Of a DNA stretch of 64,000 nucleotides, positions 1 through 10,740 are shown piece after piece. How positions within the stretch are numbered: position 1 is the first letter of the stretch; every line of letters begins with the position of its first letter. The notes under the pieces were generated by a model. It worked only from the letters and a program-made list of their open reading frames with translations, searched no databases and had not been told where the DNA came from. The stretch comes from Larimichthys crocea (lineage: Eukaryota; Chordata; Actinopteri; Sciaenidae), in contig NC_040033.1 of assembly GCF_000972845.2 (NCBI RefSeq), positions 1,106,344-1,170,343 on the forward strand. Direction: 5' to 3'. Position numbers and translations under genes: made by a program.

Positions 1-127
1 GTCAGGCTGTCAGAGCAGGAGGAAGCCAGGCAGTCGGCTTCTCATGCTGCACAGCCCAGCCATGCATCTGTAATCATTCCGGCTGTTGCGGTGCTGATTG
101 GTGCTCCAGTGTCGAGCCCTGCTGTAG
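1..127 (+). other. Candidate exon (5' end cut by window edge)
   Basis: The first 127 bases are richer in G+C and CpG than the following kilobases. They stay open in frame 1 for 42 codons and end at a near-perfect splice donor (GTAG followed by GTGAGT at 128-133), which would leave phase 1. The frame-1 peptide begins VRLSEQEEAR and ends APVSSPAV; I recognise no domain. Frame 3 is also open and cysteine-rich, and the minus strand is open too with an acceptor-like CAG at the same junction, so strand and frame are undecided. It could equally be a 5' UTR exon or chance. The block could be the first of four phase-compatible exon-like blocks on the plus strand. Confidence 0.25.
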
Positions 128-1730
128 GTGAGTGATCAGCCGTTCTCTGGGATACACAAGTCTGCCGTTGATCAATTGCCCAATTAATCCAGCGGCAGAA
201 CGGATAATGCTCAGCTAGCAGGGATACACGCTTCAGCGCGGTGACACGGGCACGTGTTCTCGTTTTGCAGCCCTTGTAAAACAACGCCTGAGGTTGTTTC
301 AGGAAGGAAGGAGGAGAAAAAAAAGTCTGATGATGTCCTCTCTAACCATTTGCATAATGTGGTACCTATGTTAGAGCTGAATATTACCCTGCAATGCAAG
401 AGGCAAAGCCTCCACTCTGATGATTTAATGCTTATAAAGCAGTACTGAGGTTGATGGAAAGTGGGAAGTGATCAACTTGGACTTGAATTTATTTTCACAA
501 AGGTCTTGGACATAAGACATACGACATAACAGGTGTATGATCTGATATGATGGTGGTCTAGTTTGTGGCCTGACTGGACTGATCTGCTGTGGCTGAGTGT
601 GGCTGACCCAATTTCTCCGACCTCTCCTCACCTGCTCTGCTGTCACACCTATACTTCTCATCATCTCATCAGCTCCTGCAGTATTTGTACCTTTTGTGGT
701 GATCCATACTTACCAGTGCAGAGTAACTTATTTGTTGAAGGTCACGCTCAGCCTACCTTTGTCTGCTCACCTTGTCTTCATCATCCGGCCCTGAAGACCT
801 TGGAGTGTGTTTTTCGGTGCTACATCTTGTCTGTGGTGTGCGTCATGGGTTCAGTGTTCTACTGTGAGCTCCAGCTTAACACATCATTCACAGTGTGAGT
901 GTCTCTTGTTTCCAATGTCTGCAGCTTTTAGGCACAGTTTACATATGAAATTGTGCAGTTATTTATCAACCCTGACTGTTCATTTTCCATCCATTCTTCT
1001 AGCCTGTTTTTGAATTAGAGTTTAAAGTGAGGTGTGTTCTTCTTGCTCCCCCATGGGAATCAATCTAACAATATCACTAACCACGTCCATACGTCACAGG
1101 ATGCAGAACTTAGTTACTAGTTTCGTAACTACCCCGTGATGCACTGCTAGGTGACTTTTAATCTCGAGGCCTCGGGGTGGCTGGCTGGCTGGTGCCAGCA
1201 TTGAAGTTCAATTTACAATGTCATTGTGTCTCTTTTCAGTCTTCCTGGATGTGTTAGCAGAGGGCAAGTAGGGAGGTGTGATCCTGTAAAAGAAGACCAT
1301 GTTCCCCTGATTTCACAAGTGTATAAATTCTCCCTTCAATCTCTCCACGTTTGACATTCCAGCCTAAGAAAAACTTGTTTTATGATCGGCTGGCCTGTCA
1401 GGTGTCCAGAAAATCAAAAGGTACAAGGTACATTAAGTGTGTGTTACTTACTTGCAGATTAATAAAAAAGTGAACATTTATGAAAGAACCATAAACGTTT
1501 ATCGTTCCCTAAAGAATTTTAATTATGAATCAATTCTCTCCCCCTCACTTTCCAACATCGATCTAAACTAATGTAATCGTGAAATAATATTAAGCTGATG
1601 ACTTGTTTTGAAATGATTTTCCACTCTGTGCAGTCTCATCTTATCATTTCATAACAAAATAAAGATATCATATCTGACTGCGAGTCTGACAATCATCAAT
1701 AGAGGTTGTGAGCTGACTGACATTTGTTTT
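128..1730. other. Non-coding, nothing recognised
   Basis: All six frames carry frequent stops and no start-led frame exceeds about 110 codons. An acceptor-like tract ends at about 268 but no convincing exon follows. I see no repeat family I can name. Confidence 0.6.
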
Positions 1731-1755
1731 GTGAGTGAGTGAGTGAGTGGGTGGG
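1731..1755. repeat. (GTGA)n microsatellite
   Basis: Four units of GTGA pass into GTGG units; short and imperfect, typical of vertebrate intergenic DNA. Confidence 0.85.
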
Positions 1756-3288
1756 TATTCTCTATTGTTGGTGCAAACTTCATAGGATGTGTGGGCAGTG
1801 AAATACGAGTAAATACACTGACTATTCCATGGTTTATTCATAGAAGAGCAAATGTCGAGGTTCCAGATATGTCAGTGTACCTATGGCAGTAAATGATTGT
1901 ACACATTATCATATATTTAGAACGGGAAAAAAACAACAACCGAGTAGCTCACAGGTCTAGAAGAAATCTTCACCTCAGCAGCTATATTAGGATAAAAGAT
2001 GCTCGAGTCAAGTTGGTTTGTTGACTGTTCGCTGTTTCTCGCTGAGTTCCTTGCTCTCGTTTATTCTGGTGTCTCGGTGATCTAAAATTAAAGACTGCAA
2101 TTCAGCACTCACTGTATTTCCCTCGCAGAACCACTGTAATTTAGTTTTTCATATTGTTTCTATTTACTGTCTTGTTCTTGGATGCCGCCTCATTCAAAAC
2201 CAATTAGTAGCTTGTATTTATATACTGTAGTATAGTGTTGGTAATTGGTATAGGAGAATGTGTTTTATTATTTTGTATAATCCAATAACAGGAGGTGACA
2301 TAGACTGCATCAAGCATGCACTCCAAAAAACATGCAGATTTCCTTTAATATCGGTACGCTCCAGTGGGAAACACCTCACATTCAAACGCCAGTAGAGAAT
2401 CAGTATGCAGGGGAACTGGAAAATAGTTTCGACCTAAAAAGCCAACAGTCAGAGGTGCTGATATCGAACTCATACTTGTACTCAGTTGAGTGGAATCGAT
2501 AGTGATGCTGAAAGCAGAAAGTGTGGCAAAATTGCTTTGAACAGTTCTGTAAAAAAACAGCCTCAGACTACACAGGAGTGTTGGGACGATTTATCCCCGA
2601 TTCACCCCTCCTGATAATCGGAGGGGAAATCTGGTCTGGGACCTCGGTCGGCACAGATGTTCGGCCCAGATTATTTGGTAATGGATTTACAGATCAAGTC
2701 TTAAACCGATAATTTCAAACATAGCTAACGGTCTACAAGTCTACTAGGAGACATCAGCTACGGTAAACATTATTGGGACTAATATTTGTTAACATGCGAC
2801 TGTTGACAGATATTAAAACTGCCAGTTAAAATCTCATCTCCAGTTTTTGCTGAAGAATACACAACCCATGTTGCCCGCGTCATCCATGCAGCCATCTGAT
2901 ATTTCCGTCTTGTTTACATGTACCCCATGAGATCAGGTCAGGTGGTGCATTGCAGTGTTTCCACATCCTGTGCTGTGTACTGTTTGAGATTAGAGAGAGC
3001 CTCTGTGAAGTTTCTGCTTATGTACGCGATGCGATCCAATTCCAGCGTGTGAGATTTAAGGAGCTCTGTTACACAATGTGGTAACTGTTAGAATTCATCT
3101 ACTTCTACAGAGTTTGCCATGTTGATCCACTATGTTTCTACAGTAGCCCATAATGGACAAACTAAATACTGGCTGTTATAAAAATCAGGAGTATACTGGG
3201 CTGCAGATGTTTTTGTGTTTTCTGTTCTTTGCATATCTCGTCCACTCCTCTTATCTGGCAGGTGTTTACTGAGGCTGGCAGGGAGAGA
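1756..3288. other. Non-coding; short GC-rich stem-loop at 2605-2626
   Basis: No coding region is supported. At 2605-2611 CCCCTCC pairs perfectly with GGAGGGG at 2620-2626 across an 8-base loop, inside a locally GC-richer patch (2560-2710) that reads as a 63-codon frame from a GTG. The wording of that patch resembles dispersed repeat sequence but I cannot name a family. Confidence 0.45.
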
Positions 3289-3607
3289 TGATTAAAAAAT
3301 AGTTTAAGGACAAGAGAGACAGGTTAGGGGAAGTGTCATTTTGGACAAGAAACATGTTCATTATAAGCGGAAAACCAAAAAAGGAAATTGTTAGTGGGGA
3401 GGTGTCCGAGACAGCCCATTTTAAAAAATGTATAAGAACCAATGGTTAGAGCTCCTCGAGGAGCCTTTTCTCTGTAACCCCTCTTTGTCTGTTGCACTGT
3501 TAAACGCGCCTTCTTGTACAAGAATAATAAATTCAACTTAAACTTTGATACTTTGAATCCAGTCCTCCTTATTCAAGAGTTTTTCCTTTAAAAAAATTCT
3601 CCTAACA
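3289..3607 (+). mobile_element. Endogenous retrovirus-like LTR (solo or fragment)
   Basis: The block has the order expected of a retroviral LTR. A TATA-like TATAAGAA lies at 3431. About 20 bases later is a 14-bp perfect palindrome GCTCCTCGAGGAGC (3451-3464), positioned like the R-region hairpin. A poly(A) signal AATAAA follows at 3526-3531, and then about 75 bases of U5-like sequence ending in CTAACA at 3607. No gag, pol or env reading frame adjoins it, so it is a solo LTR or a remnant. The left edge is uncertain; 3289 is chosen because a TG begins an A-rich U3-like stretch there. A non-retroviral origin is possible. Confidence 0.4.
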
Positions 3608-4273
3608 CTGGCTCTAGATAAGGTATTTCACGGTTTTACATGTTTGTCCGCTGTAGTTTCTCCGAGGCAGTTGCAATCACACAACCAGATGCCACTAAAT
3701 CTAACATGCTGGTCTTTTAAAATCTTGCCATTGTTTTGTACAGAACACTGTCTTCTAACAAGTACACTAACCCAACAACTGTTAATAATTCTTATCATTA
3801 GTGAGCAATAATAATAATAATAGAAACTGGATTTGCTCTGACTCCCCTGGCTGCTCATACCTAATTCTACATTCAAAAGTTCTTAATAAATAAATCCACA
3901 TGACTTTTGTTTACAAGCACCGCTTCCAACGTAATTGGAATATGTGAACCGCGATGAATTAAATACAAAGAAGCAACTTTTATGTGAACAAAGAAATAAT
4001 AATAATCAAGTCATAAATTTACACTTCAATGGGAAAACATGTTTACTTTTTATTTTGACACTTCCTGATAACTCACCTGATAATTGCTTTTTGTTTCCAG
4101 ATTATCGTCCCACGTGAGTTGCGACAGGTTCATCCCTGCAGAGCTGATGCGCGCACATCCTGGAGGAACTGACGAGTCACGTCTCAATCATTAATTAGGA
4201 AGAGATAACGCTGAGCAGTGCACTCGCTCATTAGCTGTAGAGTGACTGGGCGTGTTGTGTATTCTGCTTGCAG
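3608..4273. other. Non-coding, nothing recognised
   Basis: A+T-rich with a short ATA/AAT-rich run near 3810. The last 20 bases (about 4255-4273) are a pyrimidine-rich tract ending in TTGCAG, a fair splice acceptor for the exon-like block that follows. Confidence 0.5.
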
Positions 4274-4363
4274 CCGCTCTCTCCCTGGACAATATCAAGG
4301 TCGCTGCCTGCACTAGTTCTGCCTCTGTCAGAAACATTTTGTGCACTGCTTGTATTCCATCAG
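4274..4363 (+). other. Candidate 90-bp phase 1-1 exon
   Basis: A 90-base block lies between an acceptor-like ...CTGCTTGCAG (ends 4273) and a donor-like CAG/GTACGC (GT at 4364). In the open frame the upstream and downstream phases are both 1, so it could be inserted or skipped without disturbing the reading frame. The peptide contains ALSLDNIKVAAC and RNILCTACIPS, with three cysteines. The minus strand is also open across it, so the signal is weak. No homology is recognised. A chance combination of AG and GT is quite possible for a block this small. Confidence 0.2.
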
Positions 4364-4951
4364 GTACGCGACCACTTTGTTGTACAGAATTAAGCCAATC
4401 ATTACAGAACAGTTCAAACATAATGACTAAAATGTGGCGTTTATTGTGGTTGCCATGCACGGGAAATTCTCTACCATTGTCAGTTTAGCTTTATTGCTCC
4501 TTTCGGTATTGACAGGACGCTACATTTATACTGCGCTGCACTAATACTACAAAATGCAACCTCAATTGCTTTTGGTATGCCTGCATCCATACATCCACTT
4601 TCTCTACTTTGAATGTCCCTGACACAAATAAATGAATTTATACGAGGTTGTGGAGCGATGAGTGAGGGAAGGCGCAGGATCCACTCCCCGCAAGCCCTCC
4701 ATCATCCAGTCTCCCAATCACCCGCAATGATTGAGGCCAATCAGCGGCATCAGGGCCTACCTCTTTGCTCTCCCCTCTCCTCTATTTGTGACCCATTGTA
4801 AAAAGCATTAGCCTTCCACTCCGAATGCAATTCTCCCCGCAGAATCATCCCACACATCACCCGCACCTAATTGAGGTTTTCTAAATCCTCTCCCCCTTAC
4901 CTGTGGCTCAATCATGCCAAGATTGTATCATCCATAAACATTGTGGCTTTT

Positions 4952-4953
<2 letters not shown>
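4364..4953. other. Non-coding, enhancer-like block at about 4790-4950
   Basis: No coding region. The stretch 4790-4950 is a dense run of short AT-rich motifs in a mixed background (GCATTAGC, CTAATTGAGG, CAATCATG, and CATTGT twice) and has the look of conserved non-coding sequence; this is an impression, not an alignment. Confidence 0.35.

Positions 4954-4981
<28 letters not shown>
4954..4981. repeat. (TG)14 microsatellite
   Basis: Fourteen near-perfect TG dinucleotides; likely polymorphic. Confidence 0.95.
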
Positions 4982-4985
<4 letters not shown>

Positions 4986-5396
4986 CCTGCAGGAATTTGC
5001 TAAGAGGAAATCTTTTCTACAGCTTTGAGATTACAGCTAGATGCAAGAGGGAAAACCTGGGCATGCAGAACCTGAACTTTAAGCCTGATAGTTAATTGAG
5101 TTTGACATTTTCATAAAAATATATTTCAATTTTGCTGGGTTTTTTTTTCGTGCTGTTATCACCAATTGGAAGTAAACTTGAACTGATTCTGGGAAGCCCT
5201 TCACATTTTTTGTTCTTAGCGCCATGTTTGCTGCAAAAAGGTCATCCAAGAATCCTTCCTTCTTTTGCTGGAAGTTGATGTTCACGTATCGTTGCGTGTT
5301 TACGAGCAGTTGACAAGCAAGATGAGCAAATTGTCTCTTAACCCCGCAGACCCCAAAGCAGCTTTGTATCGTCGATAGTTGTAGTCGATAACACAA
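4982..5396. other. Non-coding, nothing recognised
   Basis: A minus-strand frame of 105 codons runs through here but shows no domain, signal peptide or splice context; it is treated as chance. Confidence 0.55.
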
Positions 5397-5800
5397 ATCA
5401 TCTTCACGATCTTTTTATGAGGGCTTATGGAAGATTACGTCACATCACATGATCACCATCATGGATGGAGACAGAAGGGGACAGTTCGCCAAAGAGTCGT
5501 CAGGGAGGACAGGATTGCACGCGTTTTCCACAGAAGACTCTACCTACGACCGCATTGCTATTGTTTATGTCATAACAATGTGGATTGCTCGAAATTTCAT
5601 CACATAATCAGCAGGACTTTCTCACGACTCTCACGACCCAGAAGGATTGCTGTTTTTCCAGGGGACAGTTCAACGAAGAGTCAGCAGGAAGGACTCACCG
5701 GGTCGCGGTGATTTTTGTCATATATAAATTGGTCAAGGATTAAGTCTTCCTCTGCAGAGGTGTAAACCTAACGAAGAGTGTCGCGATCGCACCAGTTGTT
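5397..5800. repeat. Element with 34-bp imperfect direct repeat
   Basis: GGGGACAGTT followed by an AAGAGTC core occurs at 5477-5510 and again at 5661-5694, 184 bp apart, with about three quarters of the positions matching. A third shorter echo (AACGAAGAGT) lies at about 5770. A TATA-like TATATAAAT sits at about 5721 after the second copy. The block is richer in CpG than its flanks. It could be a decayed LTR-type element with internal repeats, but I see no boundaries and cannot name it. Confidence 0.35.
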
Positions 5801-7049
5801 ACAATTCATTCTGTGGGAATTTCGTGGCATCCGTCTAATTTTAACTTTTAGTGCTGCAATGGAACTGACATTTTTCAGATCAGATTAATTAGGATCCATC
5901 CATTCAAACCATGAATGTTTTTAAAATATGAATCTATCTGGACCCATGTAGTCAACCCTATAACCAGGCCGCTGGCATGTCTGAAAGTAGTAATGTGTGA
6001 ATTTCCGGTTAAAAAATCTGAGAGGAAAATTACTATTCAAGCTTTGCGTCCCAAATGTTTTGCACTTTCCTTTACTCCCTTCTGTCTTCCACTCTCATTT
6101 TTAATGTTCTACTTTTGGACAGCAGTGATATGGTGGGGAAATTATGTATTTTACCTGCAGCCACATCAGTGAATTGGGTTGTTAACATTAACAACGAAAA
6201 AGCACTGTGGTAGAAAAAACCCAAAAAAGCAGTACAACATCACAAATGGACCTTACCTGCGGTAACGTACGGCATAGGTTCACCCAGCTTATACACCCAG
6301 AGGTCTTTTGGATTGGGAGACACACTTCTGCCCGAGAGATATACTGAGCCGTGTTGGAAGCATTAGTCACCACAGGGAAGGGTCAGAGCTCCGTCTCGGC
6401 TGTCTGCCTCATATTGGCCCGCAGAGACTCATCTGGATCTAATGATAGCAAGGTGTGAGCTCGTGGACATTTCCTGCATCACCTGTGACCCTCGTCTTAC
6501 CTCAAGAATGGGCGACTGGTGGCTCGTGAACTGCACCTGCTCACTGCCCTTCTTCAAGAATGAACATTTTTGCCTTTGTGGCCGTGGGAGGGTAAATGAA
6601 TGTGGATAAATAAATGTGATTTTAACTGAATAGATTGTCTCCGTGCCAAAAAAGCTCAGGGCAAATTAAGTAAAACTAATATCACGGTTTCTATCAGCTT
6701 CTTTTCACTCGGCAAAATGTGACTACTGAACACTTTGTTCCCCGCAAACATCCAATGGTGGTGCCAAAATTATACTAATTTGCAGTCGATATTAAACAGC
6801 ACACACTCACTCTGGTGTGACTCTCACACACTGAGCCTAACAAGAACTCCAGAGGCCAGATATCTAAAACTGTTTTGGTTATGCAAGACAGACAAAAGCA
6901 TAACTACTCAGAGTGAACATAGACGAGCCTGACTTCAACATTCATGTCTTTGCATATCAGTACCTCTGTCTTATAAAGATGAAGTCAAATTTCACGTCCT
7001 GTCTGTGTTGTATCGGCCAACCATCACATTACACACATACAGACGTACA
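5801..7049. other. Non-coding, nothing recognised
   Basis: Short frames only. No repeat unit or regulatory cluster stands out. Confidence 0.55.
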
Positions 7050-7180
7050 GAGCTATCTGGGGTGCGAGTGTTCCTCAGATCCACGTGAACGTGCTGACAG
7101 GCGGAACCGGAGATTAAACCACCGACGCTGCGATTAATGTCCTGGCTGATTACCACCTGAGTTACAGCTGTCCTCTCCAC
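7050..7180. repeat. Fragment of a common teleost dispersed repeat (3' part)
   Basis: The phrase GGAACCGGAGATTAAACC, followed by CACCTGAGTTACAGCTGTCC, matches my memory of the end of a very common teleost repeat, in which a stock phrase about accounting for 'gattgaaccaccgacc' precedes 'cacctgagccacagc'. The front of the same family appears at 56585-56730. The copy is diverged and truncated. Confidence 0.5.
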
Positions 7181-7435
7181 AGTTGTATCTATTTATAGCA
7201 GACATGCCATCAAAAATTCATCACACGTACCTGTAAACCACCGTCGGCTGTTGTATTTCAATTATCAAACATTAAAAATGTAATGAATGATTTAGCTCAG
7301 TGCTGAGATCAAAACAGATTTTACAAAGGGCAACACCAGCGCCAAGATCCAGCAGGTAATGAGTTGTTTGCATGGTAAGGGGGAGGGAAAGTGGGCGGGG
7401 TTTGGGTTGGTTTTAACCAATTTGGATACTTAGTA
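7181..7435. other. Non-coding, nothing recognised
   Basis: A+T-rich; no signal. Confidence 0.5.
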
Positions 7436-7790
7436 CACCGTGTACACAATGTTCTTGTACCGTGTCGTCATCTTCTTCGTCGTCAAATTGCAATAAGTTT
7501 CAATGTTAGTCAATGTGTCAGCTCACACAGTCTCGACTGCGGCGTCCGGCAGTCCTCCGCAACACATACGCAGAGCTTCTATTTTTCACGGACGCCGGAG
7601 CACGGCGCATAAATTCAGCACAGAGCAGATTGTGCAGGGAAGGAAATCGGCTATAAAATAGAAAATAAAACCCTGGTTGATTTTCAAAATAAAATACACC
7701 GTGTTCACCACGGATCGAGTTTCATTACAAGAACACGTCACAATGGGCGGGGCCGACCTGAAGTCAACAGGTCAGAGGTTTTCAGGTGTA
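7436..7790. repeat. CpG-rich dispersed-repeat-like block
   Basis: A locally CpG-rich stretch (7530-7610, with CGGCGTCCGGCAG and ACGCCGGAGCACGGCGC) passes into an A-rich segment. It is bracketed by two copies of TACACCGTGT(A/T)CAC, at about 7433 and 7695. A GC box (GGGCGGGGCC) lies at about 7745. The wording resembles a non-autonomous element seen in teleost genomes, but the family is uncertain; a diverged CpG-rich regulatory element is the alternative. Confidence 0.35.
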
Positions 7791-8069
7791 ATCATTGATG
7801 ACACCTCACATCCTTTTTATAAGAACACCAGAAAAAAGATTAATCATTAATTATGACTTTGGCCAGCAGGGATTTGCATCTTGTGTTCAGTCTTAATACA
7901 TCTCTTTAAGACATTAGTTATGATTGTGAATCCTTGGGTGCATAGAGATTTTTAAAATCCTCTATGAGGACCACAGACACGTAGTTTGATGTGAGAGCAG
8001 AATTTTTTTTTATTTTTTTTAATTCTATTATGTTACGTAGAATATTATATATCTGATGTGTTGAGTGAT
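7791..8069. other. Non-coding, A+T-rich
   Basis: Contains a poly(T) run near 8005; nothing else. Confidence 0.5.
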
Positions 8070-8375
8070 TTTAATCCTTTAAATCCAGGTTAAAAACTTT
8101 TCTCTTCATGTGCTTATGGCTGAGCTCTTTTAAAGAATCTTTAATCGTAATCCTGTGATTCGTTTAATGTTTTAAATTGTTTTCAAATTTGCTGTTTTAA
8201 TGATTTTAAATGACATTCTGATGTTTTATTAATTATTGGTTTGAATTTCTGTATATTTTTTAAATTAAATTCTTTTCTCTTCTATTGCTTGTCTTAATGT
8301 CCAATGTTTTTCCTCGCCTCTATGAATTGCCTCGTGTACGAATTGTGCTATGCAAATAAACTTGCCTTGCCTAAT
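8070..8375 (+). mobile_element. 3' tail of a teleost non-LTR-type retroelement
   Basis: The block runs from an AATCCAGGTTAAAAAC motif through T-rich sequence with repeated TGATTTTAAATG and TGTTTTATTAAT phrases. It ends in GCTATGCAAATAAAC followed by TTGCCTTGCCT, a 3' terminus I recognise from abundant fish retroelement copies. No open frame remains, as expected for a 5'-truncated copy. A similar but more decayed ending occurs at 59940-60050. Confidence 0.5.
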
Positions 8376-8515
8376 GAGTTTGAAACATCGGAAGCAATTA
8401 AAGGGTAATTAAATGAACCATGATTAATGATTAATTATTCTGTCTCTTACAAGGGAAAAAGTCCAACATTTGTATCAGGTTGAGTCATTCAAAAACCCTA
8501 TGAATTATTGTTCGC

Positions 8516-8533
8516 CCACACACACACACACAC
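8516..8533. repeat. (CA)9 microsatellite
   Basis: Nine CA dinucleotides. Confidence 0.9.
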
Positions 8534-10099
8534 TTTTAAACTATAATAGAGGAAAAACACTGATTTGGTGCACAGTTATTAGGCTGTAGAGTTGTGGTAG
8601 CACCTTGAGTTTAATCAAAACCCAACAGTTTGTATGGAGTTTGCTTGAAAACAGCACTTAGTAGTAGACAGTGTCTAAATTGCGTGCAGCTCTGAGGAGA
8701 ACGGCCCTGGCAACCTTTTGCTTTGTCGGGTTCTTTTTAAGATGGATCTCAGCAAATGGAAGCACCTGGCCCCCATTACCAATGCCCAGATTTTTTATTT
8801 TGTGTTTTTCAGTTTATTTTTTAACACTAGCAACACACACACACCACACGATAACTGCACTCATGAATTTCCCTTCACTTGACAGTACTGACTTCTTGTG
8901 ACTGACTATTTGTTTGCATAAGTCTACTTTGTTGTGGTCATAGTCAGAACTGTACTAGGTGTTCTCAGTAATATCAGACTCAAAGTGTTTTTATGTTTTA
9001 AGGTCTGAATCCACCGAATTAGACTCTGCTGCAAAAGAAATGTTTCAAATTTGAACTGTGGAAATCGGGAAAATGTTAATTTCATTCAGCAAACATCTGC
9101 GTTTTTATTTTTAATTTAATAGTTTAATGATGCAGGGTGACAAGTTACCAGCTGCTCAGTGAATCACCTTCCTCCAAATCTGTGTGACTAATGTTTGAAA
9201 CTTTAGTTTGTTTGTCACAAGAAGAAAGTATGAACTGGTTTAAAGTTCTGTTTACAGCAGTCAGGCAGCTACTGGACTCCCAAAATGAATGTACTTGAAA
9301 CCAAATCACTAATCTGTTGGACCACTGACTTAAAGAGACGGTTTATAAATCATTTCTGGGTGTTATCCAATAAGAGGCACAAAAGTGACGTGTAAATAAT
9401 TACACCATGAGCGGTGTTCATAGCTAATTGTGTATCCTACCAGGTAGCTGATTAAAGATAATTACATTCACCCTGCACCCCTGGTGTAAATCAGTCCCTG
9501 ATTAGATGGCTGAAATGTAAACCAGCGGGCCTCCGTATCCATATGGACCCAGAATTAGAACCGCTCCCTCTTGAATCATTATCTTACCGCTTAAATGTGT
9601 TTGTCTCCGACGTTCTTTGCAGAATTATCATCTGGAAAATGTGTGTACACTGCCCTGTTTTTGCATCCACTCTGGGTGGAGGGGTGTCAGTAGTTCCCTC
9701 TGAATTATCACAGTTTTGAATATTTAGTTGCTTTATAAATAAACTACAGCGCATTGCCTATGTTGGCAGGACAGAGCCAGGAACAAACTGAAATCAGTGT
9801 ACTGAAGAGAAATCCACTTTGCAACGCCACCGCTGAACACTGCAAGCATCACACGCAACACTGGACCCAATCCATTCACTTGTTAATAAGGTAATTGAAC
9901 TTCTCTCTTTACATGTTTGGCTTGTCATGTCTACATGACTAATGGCTGTTTTATGTACATGGGCAGGGCGCCGTGTTGCTGCACACTGTGTGAGTTTTGT
10001 TGATGTGTGACGAGGTCGGCTTTTCTTTTCTGAAACAATGCTGCATGCTTGTTTTATTAACTTTTCTTTACGTGTTTTAGACTTACTGATTGGCAGTGA
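8534..10099. other. Non-coding with enhancer-like block at 9400-9620
   Basis: Mostly A+T-rich without coding signal. Within 9400-9620 homeodomain-type cores are unusually dense (CTAATTG, GATTAAAGATAATTAC, CTGATTAGATGG, AATCATTATC), in a block with balanced composition and no repeat. This is the texture of vertebrate conserved non-coding elements; conservation itself cannot be seen from one sequence. Confidence 0.35.
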
Positions 10100-10740
10100 T
10101 CGAGAAGATCAGGAGCACTGGGAGGATTTGAGACAGTGGCTGAAGCACCACAGCCGGGGACAATTGGTATTTTACTCCAGTTTGGGGTTAGGATTAGGGC
10201 CGGCTCGCCTTCCTCCCTTTGTCCTTCAGGTGAAAGGGGGACTGGTTGCCACCTGTAGACTCCAGAAGAGCTGGGGATTGGCTCACCCTCCAGTCGGTCA
10301 GCCAATCGGAGACGGAGGACACTTTTTAAAAGCCTCTCTTGTGTTGCTCTGTCTCTCTTTGTCTTTGCTCTATGAAGGTTTGTGGTGGGGACAAGACTTG
10401 GGTACCCTATACATTCATGCACTTAGAAAGCAACACTAGGTTATGGGTTGTTGCCTCTGCTGTATTTTTATTCTTTTCATATATTTTTGTAGATAAGATA
10501 TCCAGGCCCTTTGTTTGCTTTTTCTTTTCTCACAGAGCTAGGCCTTGTTTTTTTGTTATTTTTGTTTGGCACAACCCCCACAGTTCATTCGTTGTTTACC
10601 TTTTCCTTTTAAATATGGTAAATCTTTTTTTTTTTTTGACTGCCTCCTGTCTTCCCGGAGTTCTTTCTTTGTTGGTTGTCAGCGTTATTGTTTCTGCTTA
10701 TAAAGGGAAACGTAACACTCCCCCAGGAAATAAGTGAGTA
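10100..10740 (+). mobile_element. LTR-like or retroelement-derived segment with core promoter
   Basis: A GC-balanced segment holds two CCAAT boxes facing each other (ATTGG at 10277-10281, CCAAT at 10302-10306). A TATA-like TTTTTAAAAG follows at about 10323, then long T-rich sequence. This CCAAT-TATA spacing and the T-rich tail are typical of fish LTR retrotransposon ends, and two long overlapping frames here (133 and 121 codons, opposite strands) have no protein features. No AATAAA lies downstream before 10740, so a complete LTR is not shown. A cellular promoter is the alternative. Confidence 0.3.

Noticed and set aside
3289..3607. Intact endogenous retrovirus
   Set aside because: Only LTR-like sequence is present; no retroviral gene adjoins it and no second LTR is seen within the window.
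10038..10439. 133-codon plus-strand and 121-codon minus-strand frames
   Set aside because: Both lie in a segment with LTR-like promoter features and read as non-protein sequence.
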